Shown piece after piece: positions 34,772 through 43,760 of a stretch of DNA of 64,000 bases. Position 1 is the stretch's first letter. Each line of letters opens with the position of its first letter. The DNA comes from FEN-1191 sp964528845 (lineage in GTDB: Bacteria; Pseudomonadota; Gammaproteobacteria; Steroidobacterales; Steroidobacteraceae). Under the pieces are notes generated by a model. The model saw only the letters and a list, made by a program, of their open reading frames with translations, did not search any database and was not told the origin of the DNA. Both the position numbers and the translations under genes were made by a program. The stretch lies in the NCBI GenBank assembly GCA_964528845.1, contig CAZGVE010000009.1:33799-97798 (forward strand), in the 5' to 3' direction.

Positions 34772-35725
34772 TCAGGGCGCAGCCTGGTAGCGGAAAGCGA
34801 GTGCACCGTCCTGCCCGGGATCGAGCGGTCGCAGCCGCTCGCTCGCGAGCGCCCGCGCGAGCATCGCCTCACCGCCGTGGGCAGCAAGCTGCAGCGTGAG
34901 CGCATCGCCGTCGATGTCGCGCACCTGCACGGCCGTGACGCCCGGTGCCTGCCGCACGGCGTCGAGCACGGCGCTGAACTCCTCCAGGCTGGCAACCCCC
35001 GCGATATGGCAGTCGATGGCCACGACCGGCGCGGCCTCGAGGATCTGCGTGCTGTGGACGAGCTCGTCGGTCGCGCCGTCGATGCCGGCCGCCGCATTGC
35101 CCACCCACTGGCCGTCCGCCTGCGGAGCCACCAGAGTCCATTGCCATTCGCCGGGGCTGTCCGGAGCGCTGTGCGCGAGCAGCGCCGCGCTCGCACCGGC
35201 GCGGCGCGTCGCGGCCAGCAGCGCGGCAGCGTCCCCTGATGCCGGCTCGGTGCTGAACCGCAGCGGCAGCCCGCGCTCCAGGGCCGCCGTCGCGAGCTGC
35301 GCCCGAAGCGCGTCCATTGCCGCCTCATCGAGCGCCGGCAACCAGACTTCCAGTTCCGGGCGGTCGAGATTCCAGACGCTACGCCCGGTCGCGCTGACCG
35401 CCGCACGCAGGCTGAGACCATCGAAGATCACCTGCGTAGCCCCGCCGGTCGTGGCACGCTCGAGTCGTACGTAATGAGTCGCATCGTCGATGATGGCACT
35501 GAGCGTCGGGTCGCTCGCCGCGTCACGCGTCCCGGTCAGCCGCACCAGCACTACCCGCATCGCCTGTTGCACCGCGCGCTGCGGGTCTGCATCCGGCACC
35601 AGCACCGCGAACAGCTGAGGTACCGCCGCCGCCTGTCCGGGCAGCGGTGCGCCGAGCGCGGCCAATGCCAGCGCCACGCGCGCAAGCAGCCGCCGGAAAT
35701 GAAAAAAAACGCGCGCGCGATGCAT
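34772..35725 (-). CDS. DUF2066 domain protein, exported
   Basis: 317 residues with a signal peptide (hydrophobic core about 14-33, ending PGQAAA). DUF2066 proteins are conserved next to purM and hda in gammaproteobacteria and have no established function. Present here are the family segments AMRVVLVRLTGTRDAASD, VRLERA and VIFDGLSLRAAV. It is divergent from purM, so it may share its promoter region. Confidence 0.82.
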   Translation of the reverse strand: MHRARVFFHFRRLLARVALALAALGAPLPGQAAAVPQLFAVLVPDADPQRAVQQAMRVVLVRLTGTRDAASDPTLSAIIDDATHYVRLERATTGGATQVIFDGLSLRAAVSATGRSVWNLDRPELEVWLPALDEAAMDALRAQLATAALERGLPLRFSTEPASGDAAALLAATRRAGASAALLAHSAPDSPGEWQWTLVAPQADGQWVGNAAAGIDGATDELVHSTQILEAAPVVAIDCHIAGVASLEEFSAVLDAVRQAPGVTAVQVRDIDGDALTLQLAAHGGEAMLARALASERLRPLDPGQDGALAFRYQAAP

Positions 35726-35748
35726 GGTTCGGGGGTTCCCTCGGCTAC

Positions 35749-35754
35749 TATAAC
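35749..35754 (+). promoter_or_regulatory. Probable -10 element of purM
   Basis: TATAAC, five of six matches to a -10, 27 bp before the purM start codon. No good -35 is seen at the usual spacing. The same region, CTACTATAACGTGC, has a TTATAG on the opposite strand that could serve the divergent DUF2066 gene. Confidence 0.3.
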
Positions 35755-35781
35755 GTGCTTCCGACCGGCAGATGAAAAGGC

Positions 35782-36822
35782 ATGAGCGGGCCGCGCAGTT
35801 ACACCTACAGGGACGCTGGCGTCGACATCGATGCGGGCGATGCGCTGGTCGAGCGCATCAAGCCCATGGTGCGTCGGACCCTGCGGCCCGAAGTGCTGGC
35901 CGGCATTGGCGGCTTCGGCGCGTTGTTCGAACTGCCGCTGGAACGCTACCGCCGGCCCGTGCTGGTATCGGGCACCGACGGCGTCGGCACCAAGCTGCGG
36001 CTGGCCATCGAGACCGGACGGCATGACACGATCGGCATCGACCTGGTCGCGATGTGCGTCAACGACGTGATCGTGCAGGGCGCCGAGCCGCTGTTCTTCC
36101 TTGACTACTACGCGAGCGGACACCTGGACGTCGAGGCCGCCGCGGCCGTCATCGGCGGAATCGTCGAGGGCTGTGCGCAGGCCGGCGCCGCGTTGGTGGG
36201 CGGAGAGACCGCCGAGATGCCGGGCATGTACCACGGCGCAGACTACGACCTGGCGGGCTTCTGCGTCGGTGTGGTCGACAAGGAGGCCATCATCGACGGC
36301 CGGCAGGTTGTCGCCGGCGATGCCGTGATCGGGCTGGCCTCCTCCGGACCGCATTCCAACGGCTACTCGCTGATCCGGCGCCTGCTGTCCGTGGCCGGTG
36401 CCAGCGCCACAACGCTGCTGGACGGGCGTTCGCTCTATGAGCAACTGCTGACGCCGACCCGCATCTATGTGAAACCGCTGCTCGCGCTGCTGCAGGCACT
36501 GCCGGTCCATGGCCTCGCGCACATCACCGGCGGCGGGCTCACGGACAACATCCCGCGCGTGCTGCCCGAAGGCCTGGAAGTACTGCTGCAGCGACGCAGC
36601 TGGCCGCGCACCCCGATCTTCGAATGGCTCGAGCGCACCGGCTCCATCGCGCCGTCGGAGATGTACCGCACCTTCAACTGCGGCATCGGCATGGTGGCTA
36701 TCGTCCCGGCCGCTGCCGCCGCCGAGGCCGTGCGGCTGCTGCGCGCGCACGGCGAGGACGCGATGCTGATCGGTGAGGTGCGCCGCGGAACGCAGGGCGT
36801 GATCATCGACGCGGACGCGTGA
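35782..36822 (+). CDS. purM: Phosphoribosylformylglycinamidine cyclo-ligase
   Basis: 346 residues (E. coli 345). ATP-dependent closure of the imidazole ring to AIR, the fifth step of purine synthesis. YRDAGVDIDAGDALVERIK, VSGTDGVGTKLRLA, DLVAMCVNDVIVQGAEPLFFLDYYA, GGETAEMPGMY and ITGGGLTDNIPRVLP are all standard. It has an AAAAGG ribosome-binding site. purN follows after 12 bp. Confidence 0.96.
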   Translation: MSGPRSYTYRDAGVDIDAGDALVERIKPMVRRTLRPEVLAGIGGFGALFELPLERYRRPVLVSGTDGVGTKLRLAIETGRHDTIGIDLVAMCVNDVIVQGAEPLFFLDYYASGHLDVEAAAAVIGGIVEGCAQAGAALVGGETAEMPGMYHGADYDLAGFCVGVVDKEAIIDGRQVVAGDAVIGLASSGPHSNGYSLIRRLLSVAGASATTLLDGRSLYEQLLTPTRIYVKPLLALLQALPVHGLAHITGGGLTDNIPRVLPEGLEVLLQRRSWPRTPIFEWLERTGSIAPSEMYRTFNCGIGMVAIVPAAAAAEAVRLLRAHGEDAMLIGEVRRGTQGVIIDADA

Positions 36823-36834
36823 GCGCGTGAGCGC

Positions 36835-37506
36835 GTGATTGAGCAGCGGGATCTGCGGCTCGCAGTGCTCATTTCAGGCCGCGGCAGCAACATGCTCGCG
36901 ATTGCGCAGGAATGCCGTGCCGGCCGCATCGCGGCGCAGATCGCGCTCGTGGTCAGCGACCGCCCGGACGCCGCAGGGCTCGCCGCTGCGCACGAGCTGG
37001 GGCTGGCCAGCGCGGTGATCGAGCGCGCGCGATACGGCACGCGCGAGGACTTCGAGCGCGCGCTGATCGGTGCCATCGATGCGAGCGGCGCGGACTGGGT
37101 ATTGCTGGCAGGTTTCATGCGCGTGCTCTCGGCCCCCTGCGTGCAGCACTACGAGGGCCGGATGCTCAACATTCATCCCTCGCTGCTGCCGCGCCATCCC
37201 GGCCTGCATACCCACCGCCGCGTGCTCGAGGCGGGCGAGAGCGAGCACGGCTGCAGCGTGCATCTGGTGACGCCGGATCTGGACGCCGGACCGCTGATCG
37301 CTCAAGGCCGCGTGCCCGTCCTCGCCGGTGATACCGAGGATCGCCTGGCCGCGCGCGTGCTGGAACTCGAGCATCGCCTCTATCCGCAGGTCATCGGGCT
37401 GATCGCCCGCGGCAGGCTGCAGTACCTGGGCGGGCGCATCATGCTCGACGGACATGCGCTCGAGGCTCCGCTGACCGTCGATGGGGCGTCCGGTGCGGGC
37501 TGCTGA
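36835..37506 (+). CDS. purN: Phosphoribosylglycinamide formyltransferase 1
   Basis: 223 residues, transfers a formyl group from 10-formyl-THF to GAR. ISGRGSNMLAI (about 12-22), GFMRVLSAP, NIHPSLLPRHPG (catalytic His) and GCSVHLVTPDLDAGPLI (catalytic Asp) are all visible. The start is a GTG in a small tandem GAGCGCGTGAGCGCGTGA region with no clear ribosome-binding site; coupling from purM is likely. Confidence 0.94.
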   Translation: MIEQRDLRLAVLISGRGSNMLAIAQECRAGRIAAQIALVVSDRPDAAGLAAAHELGLASAVIERARYGTREDFERALIGAIDASGADWVLLAGFMRVLSAPCVQHYEGRMLNIHPSLLPRHPGLHTHRRVLEAGESEHGCSVHLVTPDLDAGPLIAQGRVPVLAGDTEDRLAARVLELEHRLYPQVIGLIARGRLQYLGGRIMLDGHALEAPLTVDGASGAGC

Positions 37507-38242
37507 ACCGCGCCGCCGGCGCGCGCTCAGGCTGTGGGGCGGCCTCGCGGCCTTGGGCTGGTGCGCGCAGCTGGCCGCCCAGGATGCCGCCGCCGTCGTG
37601 GCCCCGGCGCCGTTCGAGGCCGTGTACGCATGGAAGTGGCATGACATAACGGTCGCCGTCTCGACGCTGCGCTTCGAGCAGGTCGATGGCACCACCTGGC
37701 GCTCGAGTTCGAGCGCCGAGCCACGCGGCCTCGGACGGCTCTACCCGATTCACCCGAAGCTGCAGAGCCTGATGCGCGTGGAGCCCGAGGGCGTGCGTCC
37801 GCTGCACTACCAGGCCGACGACGGCACGGCGGGGAATTCCCGCGGCGCGGACGTGCGCTTCGACTGGGACGCGATGCATGCCACCGGCAGCTACAGCGGC
37901 GCTGCAATCGATCTGGCACTGCACCCGGGAGTGCAGGACGACCTGTCGGTACAGATCGCGATGCTCGCGGCCGTGCGTGCAGGCCGTGCGCCCCGCAATC
38001 TCTCGATCATCGACCGCAATACGATCCGTGACTACGACTACCGCGAGCTCGCCCCCGAACGCATCATGACCGCGCTCGGAGCGCTCGACACGGTGGTCTA
38101 CGCGAGCCAGCACCCGGGCTCCCCGCGCATCACGCGCTTCTGGTGCGCCCCGGCGCGCGGCTACGTACCGCTGAAGGTGGAACAGCGCATCGGCAATGAC
38201 GTCCAGTGGAGCATGGAGATCATGCGCCTCACGGGCGGGTGA
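37481..38242 (+). CDS. DUF3108 domain protein, exported
   Basis: 253 residues with an N-terminal basic segment (PRRRRALRLWGGL) and a hydrophobic signal ending near QLAAQDAAA. DUF3108 proteins commonly follow purN in gammaproteobacteria; function unknown, probably periplasmic. Segments include PFEAVYAWKW, TLRFEQVDG, DDLSVQIAML and KVEQRIGND. The start overlaps purN by 26 bp. Confidence 0.8.
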   Translation: MGRPVRAAEPRRRRALRLWGGLAALGWCAQLAAQDAAAVVAPAPFEAVYAWKWHDITVAVSTLRFEQVDGTTWRSSSSAEPRGLGRLYPIHPKLQSLMRVEPEGVRPLHYQADDGTAGNSRGADVRFDWDAMHATGSYSGAAIDLALHPGVQDDLSVQIAMLAAVRAGRAPRNLSIIDRNTIRDYDYRELAPERIMTALGALDTVVYASQHPGSPRITRFWCAPARGYVPLKVEQRIGNDVQWSMEIMRLTGG

Positions 38243-38279
38243 GCCCGGCGAGAGCGCTCGGGGCTTGCGGCGGCTCCGC

Positions 38280-38846
38280 TCACGTCTTGGGCAGCGTGAC
38301 CCCGCGCTGGCCCTGGTACTTGCCGCCTCGATCCGCATAGGACGTCGCGCAGACCTCGTCGGACTCGAAGAACAGCATCTGCGCGACTCCCTCGTTGGCG
38401 TAGATCTTGGCCGGCAGCGGCGTGGTATTGGAGAATTCCAGCGTCACGTGGCCTTCCCATTCCGGCTCGAGCGGCGTGACATTCACGATGATGCCGCAGC
38501 GGGCGTAGGTGGATTTCCCCAGGCAGACGGTCAGCACGTTGCGCGGAATGCGGAAGTACTCCACGGTGCGCGCCAGCGCAAAAGAGTTGGGCGGGATGAT
38601 GCACACGTCGGCGATGACGTCGACGAAGCTCTTCTCGTCGAACTGCTTCGGATCCACGATGGTCGAGTTGATGTTCGTGAAGATCTTGAATTCCCGCGCA
38701 CAGCGCACGTCGTAGCCGTAGCTCGAGGTGCCGTAGGAGATGATCCGGCCATGCGTTCCCTCGCGCACCTGACCCGGCTCGAACGGCTCGATGAGGCCCG
38801 CCTGCGCGGCCATGCGCCGTATCCAGTTGTCCGACTTGATGCTCAT
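38280..38846 (-). CDS. dcd: dCTP deaminase
   Basis: 188 residues. Deaminates dCTP to dUTP for dTTP synthesis. Present are MSIKSDNWIRRMA, GTSSYGYDVRCAREF, SFALARTVEYFRIPRN, the catalytic stretch EWEGHVTLEFSN (Glu) and KYQGQRGVTLPK. The start directly abuts the mrp stop. The dcd-mrp pair and nearby metG are conserved in pseudomonads and relatives. Confidence 0.95.
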   Translation of the reverse strand: MSIKSDNWIRRMAAQAGLIEPFEPGQVREGTHGRIISYGTSSYGYDVRCAREFKIFTNINSTIVDPKQFDEKSFVDVIADVCIIPPNSFALARTVEYFRIPRNVLTVCLGKSTYARCGIIVNVTPLEPEWEGHVTLEFSNTTPLPAKIYANEGVAQMLFFESDEVCATSYADRGGKYQGQRGVTLPKT

Positions 38847-39938
38847 TCAGCTGTCTTCAACCACGATCTTCGGGAACGCGGCGCTGCGGTCACGCGCCCG
38901 TCGTGCCAGCGCCGCGGCGGCACGGCGCGCGATTTCGATGTAGGCGCGCGCGCACTGGCCGTCCGGCTCGGCCACCACCGTCGGCCGGCCGCCGTCGGTC
39001 TGCTCGCGGATGCGCACGTCGAGCGGCACGGCGCCGAGCAGTTCCGTGCCGTGCTCGGCGGCGAGGCGCGCGCCGCCGCCCGATCCGAAGATGTTCTCCA
39101 CGTGCCCGCAGGCGCTGCACACGTGCATGCTCATGTTCTCGACGATGCCGAGCACGGGCACCGCGACCTTCTCGAACATTGCCAGGCCGCGGGCGGCGTC
39201 CGCGAGCGCGATCTCCTGCGGTGTGGTGACGATGATCGCGCCGGCCACGGGCACCCGCTGCGCGAGTGTGAGCTGGATATCGCCGGTTCCAGGAGGCATG
39301 TCGACCACGAGGTAGTCGAGTTCGCCCCACTCGGTATCCCCGAGCAGCTGCGTCAGCGCCTGGGTGACCATCGGTCCGCGCCAGATCACGGCCTGCGCCG
39401 GATCGACCAGGAAGCCGACCGACATCGCGCTGAGCCCATGGGCGTGCAGCGGTGTCAGGTGCTTGCCGTCGGCCGAGGTCGGGCGACGGCCGACCAGCCC
39501 GAGCATCAGCGGCTGGCTCGGACCATAGATATCGGCATCGAGGATCCCGACCCGGGCGCCCGCGGCAGCCCAGGCGAGCGCCAGGTTTACGGCCACGGTG
39601 GACTTGCCGACCCCGCCCTTGCCGCTCGCGATCGCCACGATATTGCGGACCCCCGGCATCGGCTGCAGGTTGCGCTGCACGGCGTGCGCGACGATCGAGC
39701 TGCCGAGCTCGAGCGTCACCGGCAGGTCGATGCCGGCGGCGCGCAGGTGCGCCTGCAGCGCCGGACGCAGTTCTTGCGCGTACCCCACGGTCGGGAACCC
39801 CAGTTCGATGCGTACATGCAACGCGCCGTCGCGCAGCTCGACCCCCCGCAGTGCACCCGTCGACGCCAGGGTCGCCCGCTGGTATGGCTCGACGAATGCT
39901 GCCAGCGCCGCGCTCGCGTCGGCCGCCGATATCTCCAT
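38847..39938 (-). CDS. Iron-sulfur cluster carrier ATPase Mrp/ApbC
   Basis: 363 residues (E. coli Mrp 369). N-terminal MIP18-type domain followed by a P-loop: deviant Walker A ASGKGGVGKSTVAVNLA (about 107-123), DADIYGPSQPLML and WGELDYLVVDMPPGTGDIQL. The CSACGH motif (about 273-278) supplies the cluster ligands. Loads Fe-S clusters onto apo-proteins. The ATG at 39938 was chosen; the longer frame to 40082 lacks family similarity. Confidence 0.93.
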   Translation of the reverse strand: MEISAADASAALAAFVEPYQRATLASTGALRGVELRDGALHVRIELGFPTVGYAQELRPALQAHLRAAGIDLPVTLELGSSIVAHAVQRNLQPMPGVRNIVAIASGKGGVGKSTVAVNLALAWAAAGARVGILDADIYGPSQPLMLGLVGRRPTSADGKHLTPLHAHGLSAMSVGFLVDPAQAVIWRGPMVTQALTQLLGDTEWGELDYLVVDMPPGTGDIQLTLAQRVPVAGAIIVTTPQEIALADAARGLAMFEKVAVPVLGIVENMSMHVCSACGHVENIFGSGGGARLAAEHGTELLGAVPLDVRIREQTDGGRPTVVAEPDGQCARAYIEIARRAAAALARRARDRSAAFPKIVVEDS

Positions 39939-40088
39939 GAATTGCGTCACGCTATTGGTTGGAAGAACGGCCGTGCCATCCGGCAAACATGGCATAATCC
40001 GGGCTTGTTGTGCACGTACCTCAAGGCCCTGCGACGATGCGAACGGCCGCGCGGAGTCGGCGCTTCCCAACAACATTAACACGCCGGA

Positions 40089-42518
40089 ATGAGTTTTTTC
40101 ACGAACCTGCGCGCTGATCGACTGATCCTGCAGATCCGGTCGACCAACGATCTTCTGGGCGCAGAGACCCAGAAGGCGATCGCCAAGCTCAAGGAAGTCG
40201 GGGCGGGGGCGATCGAGCCGGTGATCGCCGCGCTACCGGAAGCGGACAAGCACGCCACGGTGGCCTTCGTCGACATCCTGTCCACGCTCGCGACCGCCAA
40301 GACCTTCCCGCAGTACGTACAGGCCCTGGTCCAGGGCAGTCCGCGCGTGATCGCCGGCGTCGCCTGGGCCCTGACCAGCGGCCGCGGCTACCCACCCGCA
40401 CTGCTGCTCGATGCGCTCTCGACACCCGGCATCGCCAAATCGGCGCTGCTGGACGTGATCAACGGGCAGCGCCAGCGCTTCACGATCCGCGAGCTGCTCA
40501 ATGCCGCGTATGCGCAGGATCCGAACGAGAAGGCGGCACTGTTCCGGATCATCGGCGAAGCTACGGACGAGGCGGCGCTGCCAGAGCTGATCGGACGCCT
40601 GGGCGGCAAGGATCCGATCGCGCGTCTGCATCTGATCAACATCATCGCGCGCTTCAACCGGCCCGAAGTGCAGCGCGCCGTGCTGGGACAGGTCGGCGAC
40701 AGCAACAAGATGGTACGCAGCGCCGCGCTCGCCGCGCTGACCAAGCTCGACGGCCCGATCGAAGTGACGAAGATCTGCGCGTTGCTGCGCGATCCGGAGA
40801 TCGAGGTCCAGAACCGTGCGGTCGAGGTGCTGCAGCGCGCTCGCGATCCGGACACGATCCGCCACCTGGTACCCGTACTCAAGGACGAGAACGAGCAGGT
40901 CCGGCGGGCCGCGGTCGAGGTGCTGAACGAGGTCGGGGATGCCCGCTCGGTCAAGTACCTGCTGGAGGCGATCAAGGACGATGACTGGTGGGTCCGCAGC
41001 CGGGCCGGCGATGCGCTCGGCAAGATCGGCGGCCCGAAGGTCATCGACGCGGTGCTCGAGCTGGTGCGCGACCGCGACGAGGACATACGGCGCGCCGCGA
41101 TCGAGATTCTCAATCAGACCAAGGATGAGCGTGCGGTCAACCACCTGCTCGAGGCCACGCGCGATGCGGACTGGTGGGTCAGCGAGCGGGCGGTCGACGC
41201 GCTCGCGGAGATCGGCAGCAAGCGCGCGGTGCCGCGCCTGTACGAGATGCTTCGGGGCGGCAACGCGCGCGCGCTGCCGGTCGTGGTACGTGCCATCGGC
41301 AAGCTGGGCGACGCACGCTCGCTGGACCTGGTCAGCCCGCTGCTGGCGCGCAGCGAGAAGGAAATCCGCGTCGAGGTGATCGGGGCGCTTGCGCGCCTGG
41401 CCGATGAGGGCCGCGCCGAACAGATCCGTGCCCAGCTGCAGGGACAGGCAGCGCAGCCGGAGAGCACGGTCGCGCGCGCCGCGGTGCGCGCGCTGACCGA
41501 ACTGGAAGTGCGCTTCTCCTCCGGAGTGACGGTAGCGGCGGCAGTCGGCGCAGCATCGACGACGCATCCCGGGCGGCCGGTGCCACTGCCGCGTCCGACC
41601 GAAGCCGCGCGGACGCTGCTGATCCCGGAGCGCGAAGTGGCGCAGGTGGTGCAGCAGGTCGCGAATTCCGGCGGCGCGCGCCTGGACATCAATACGCTCG
41701 CCCCGGGCGACATCATCGAGTCGCGCTACAAGTACATCGAACGCATCGGCCGCGGTGCCTTCGGCACCGTGCTGCTGATGGAGGACACGGTGGTCGAGGA
41801 GCGTCTGATCCTCAAGTTCCTCAACTCGAACGTGGCGCAGGACGAAGAGATCATGAAGCGCTTCGTGCACGAGCTGCGCTACTCGCGCAAGATCACTCAC
41901 CGCAACGTGATCCGCATCTACGACTTCCTTTACATCCAGGGCCTGTACGCTATTTCGATGGAATACTTCCCGTCCCACACCCTGGGTTCGGAGATCGTGA
42001 ACGAGAAGCCCCTGGCGCAGAAGCGCGCACTGCAGTTCGCGATCGACATCGCGACCGGCATGACGGTCGCGCATCAGGTCGGTATCGTGCACCGCGATCT
42101 CAAGCCCGCAAACGTGCTGATCAACGACGAAGGCCTGCTCAAGATCGTCGACTTCGGCGTCGCGGCCGCGCAACGCGAGGGCGACACGCAGCTCACGAAG
42201 ACCGGCTACGTGATCGGCTCGCCCAAGTACATGGCGCCGGAGCAGATCCTCGGCCGCAAGGTCGACGAGCGCGCCGACATCTACGCCCTCGGCGTGATGA
42301 TGTACGAGATGCTGACCGGCGTGCCCCCGTATTCGCGCGGCGATCACATGGCGGTGATGTACCAGCACGTTCAGGGCAAGGCGCGTGCGCCACAGGAGAT
42401 CAATTCCCAGCTGTCGGCGAACCTGGCCGAGGTCGTGGTCAAGGCGATGCAGGTCGACAAGGCCAAGCGCTTCCAGACCATGGAGGACTTCCGGGGTGCC
42501 CTGGAGCGCTTTCTGTAG
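40089..42518 (+). CDS. HEAT-repeat Ser/Thr protein kinase
   Basis: 809 residues. Residues about 20-480 are a chain of HEAT/PBS-lyase-like helical repeats (for example VRRAAVEVLNEVGDARSVKYLLEAI and WWVRSRAGDALGKIG). A linker leads to a complete Hanks-type kinase at about 550-809: Gly loop IGRGAFGTV, Lys in LILKFL (about 573), catalytic HRDLKPANV (about 668), DFG (about 687) and PKYMAPEQ. No transmembrane helix or signal peptide is seen, so it is cytoplasmic. It is followed by pilT and pilU and preceded divergently by mrp. It has a strong kinase signature; the target is unknown, with the pilus ATPases as candidates by position. Confidence 0.9.
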   Translation: MSFFTNLRADRLILQIRSTNDLLGAETQKAIAKLKEVGAGAIEPVIAALPEADKHATVAFVDILSTLATAKTFPQYVQALVQGSPRVIAGVAWALTSGRGYPPALLLDALSTPGIAKSALLDVINGQRQRFTIRELLNAAYAQDPNEKAALFRIIGEATDEAALPELIGRLGGKDPIARLHLINIIARFNRPEVQRAVLGQVGDSNKMVRSAALAALTKLDGPIEVTKICALLRDPEIEVQNRAVEVLQRARDPDTIRHLVPVLKDENEQVRRAAVEVLNEVGDARSVKYLLEAIKDDDWWVRSRAGDALGKIGGPKVIDAVLELVRDRDEDIRRAAIEILNQTKDERAVNHLLEATRDADWWVSERAVDALAEIGSKRAVPRLYEMLRGGNARALPVVVRAIGKLGDARSLDLVSPLLARSEKEIRVEVIGALARLADEGRAEQIRAQLQGQAAQPESTVARAAVRALTELEVRFSSGVTVAAAVGAASTTHPGRPVPLPRPTEAARTLLIPEREVAQVVQQVANSGGARLDINTLAPGDIIESRYKYIERIGRGAFGTVLLMEDTVVEERLILKFLNSNVAQDEEIMKRFVHELRYSRKITHRNVIRIYDFLYIQGLYAISMEYFPSHTLGSEIVNEKPLAQKRALQFAIDIATGMTVAHQVGIVHRDLKPANVLINDEGLLKIVDFGVAAAQREGDTQLTKTGYVIGSPKYMAPEQILGRKVDERADIYALGVMMYEMLTGVPPYSRGDHMAVMYQHVQGKARAPQEINSQLSANLAEVVVKAMQVDKAKRFQTMEDFRGALERFL

Positions 42519-42637
42519 GCAAATGGCGCCCCGCAGCGAGCAGTGGGTCAAGATTCCTGCTCCAAGGCATTGATCCGGTTCACTACTCTGGGGTAAACCT
42601 TCATTCTCAGCTCAAACCATCGCGTTGAGGGATACAC

Positions 42638-43744
42638 GTGGCGCGCATTGATGCGTTCCTGAAGCTCGGTACCCAGCAGGGGTGCTCGGACGTGCACCTT
42701 GCGGTCGGCGTGCCGCCGATGCTGCGCCTGTATGGCGATCTGGTGCCGATCAAATTCCGCGACCTGCGCGACGTCGAGCTCGAGGGATACATCACCGAGG
42801 TCCTCACGCCGAACCAGTCCGAACACTTCCAGCGCGGCAATGACCTGGATTTCTCTTATGTGTCAGCCGACGGCGGCCGCTTCCGCGTGAATGTGTTCCG
42901 CAAGGACACCGGCGTCGGCGCGACCTTCCGGGCGATTCCGAGCGAGATCCCGAAGCTGTCCACGCTGAACCTGCCACCGGTGGTGACGCGCCTGTGCGAC
43001 TTCCACCAGGGCATGATCCTGGTCACCGGCTCGACCGGAACCGGCAAGTCCACGACGCTCGCGGCGATGATCGACCTGCTGAACCAGGGGCGGCGGCTCA
43101 ATATCATCAGCCTCGAGGACCCGATCGAATTCGTTCACCGCAGCAAGTCGAGCCAGATCATCCAGCGCGAGCTCGGCACGCATATTCCGAGCTTCGCCGA
43201 GGGCGTGCGCGCCGCGATGCGCGAGGACCCGGACGTGATCCTGGTCGGCGAGCTGCGCGATGCCGAGACGATCCGGATGGCCATGACCGCCGCCGAGACC
43301 GGTCATCTCGTCCTCGGCACATTGCACACGACCAGCGCCGTCAAGACCATCGACCGGCTGATCGACGCACTGCCGGCGGAGGAGCGCGAGCAGACCAAGA
43401 GCTTCCTGTCCCAGAGCCTGCTCGCGGTGATCACTCAGATCCTGATCAAGACCGCGGACCTGCGCGGCCGGCGCGCCATTGTCGAGGTCATGGTCATGAA
43501 CAAGGCGATCGCGAAGCTGATCCAGACCGACCAGACGCACCAGATTCCTACTCAGCTGCAGATGGGCCGGGACCTTGGGATGCAACTGTTCGACCAGGCG
43601 CTGCATGCGGCGCTGACGGCGAAGGAGATCGATCCGGACGACGCGGCGGCGTATGTGACCGACAAGCGCATCCTGCAGAAATTCGTGACCGACTCCAGCA
43701 TGGTCGTGCGCCCCGAGGCCGGCGTGCAGTCGGTCGGTACCTGA
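42638..43744 (+). CDS. pilT: Type IV pilus retraction ATPase PilT
   Basis: 368 residues, hexameric ATPase of the secretion superfamily that powers pilus retraction and twitching. Walker A is GSTGTGKSTT (about 130-139), the Asp box ISLEDPIEF, Walker B VILVGELRDAET, and the His box GHLVLGTLHTTSA. Begins with GTG after GAGGG. The 119 bp upstream of it carry no clear promoter. pilU follows after 16 bp. Confidence 0.95.
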   Translation: MARIDAFLKLGTQQGCSDVHLAVGVPPMLRLYGDLVPIKFRDLRDVELEGYITEVLTPNQSEHFQRGNDLDFSYVSADGGRFRVNVFRKDTGVGATFRAIPSEIPKLSTLNLPPVVTRLCDFHQGMILVTGSTGTGKSTTLAAMIDLLNQGRRLNIISLEDPIEFVHRSKSSQIIQRELGTHIPSFAEGVRAAMREDPDVILVGELRDAETIRMAMTAAETGHLVLGTLHTTSAVKTIDRLIDALPAEEREQTKSFLSQSLLAVITQILIKTADLRGRRAIVEVMVMNKAIAKLIQTDQTHQIPTQLQMGRDLGMQLFDQALHAALTAKEIDPDDAAAYVTDKRILQKFVTDSSMVVRPEAGVQSVGT

Positions 43745-43760
43745 ACCGGAGGACCAGCCG

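Noticed and set aside
36817..36838. Tandem GAGCGCGTGA as a possible regulatory repeat
   Set aside because: Only two short copies at the purM-purN junction, including stop and start codons; more likely chance.
40233..42551. A 772-codon minus-strand open frame
   Set aside because: It is fully antisense to the HEAT-kinase gene, with no family motif; a shadow of codon bias.
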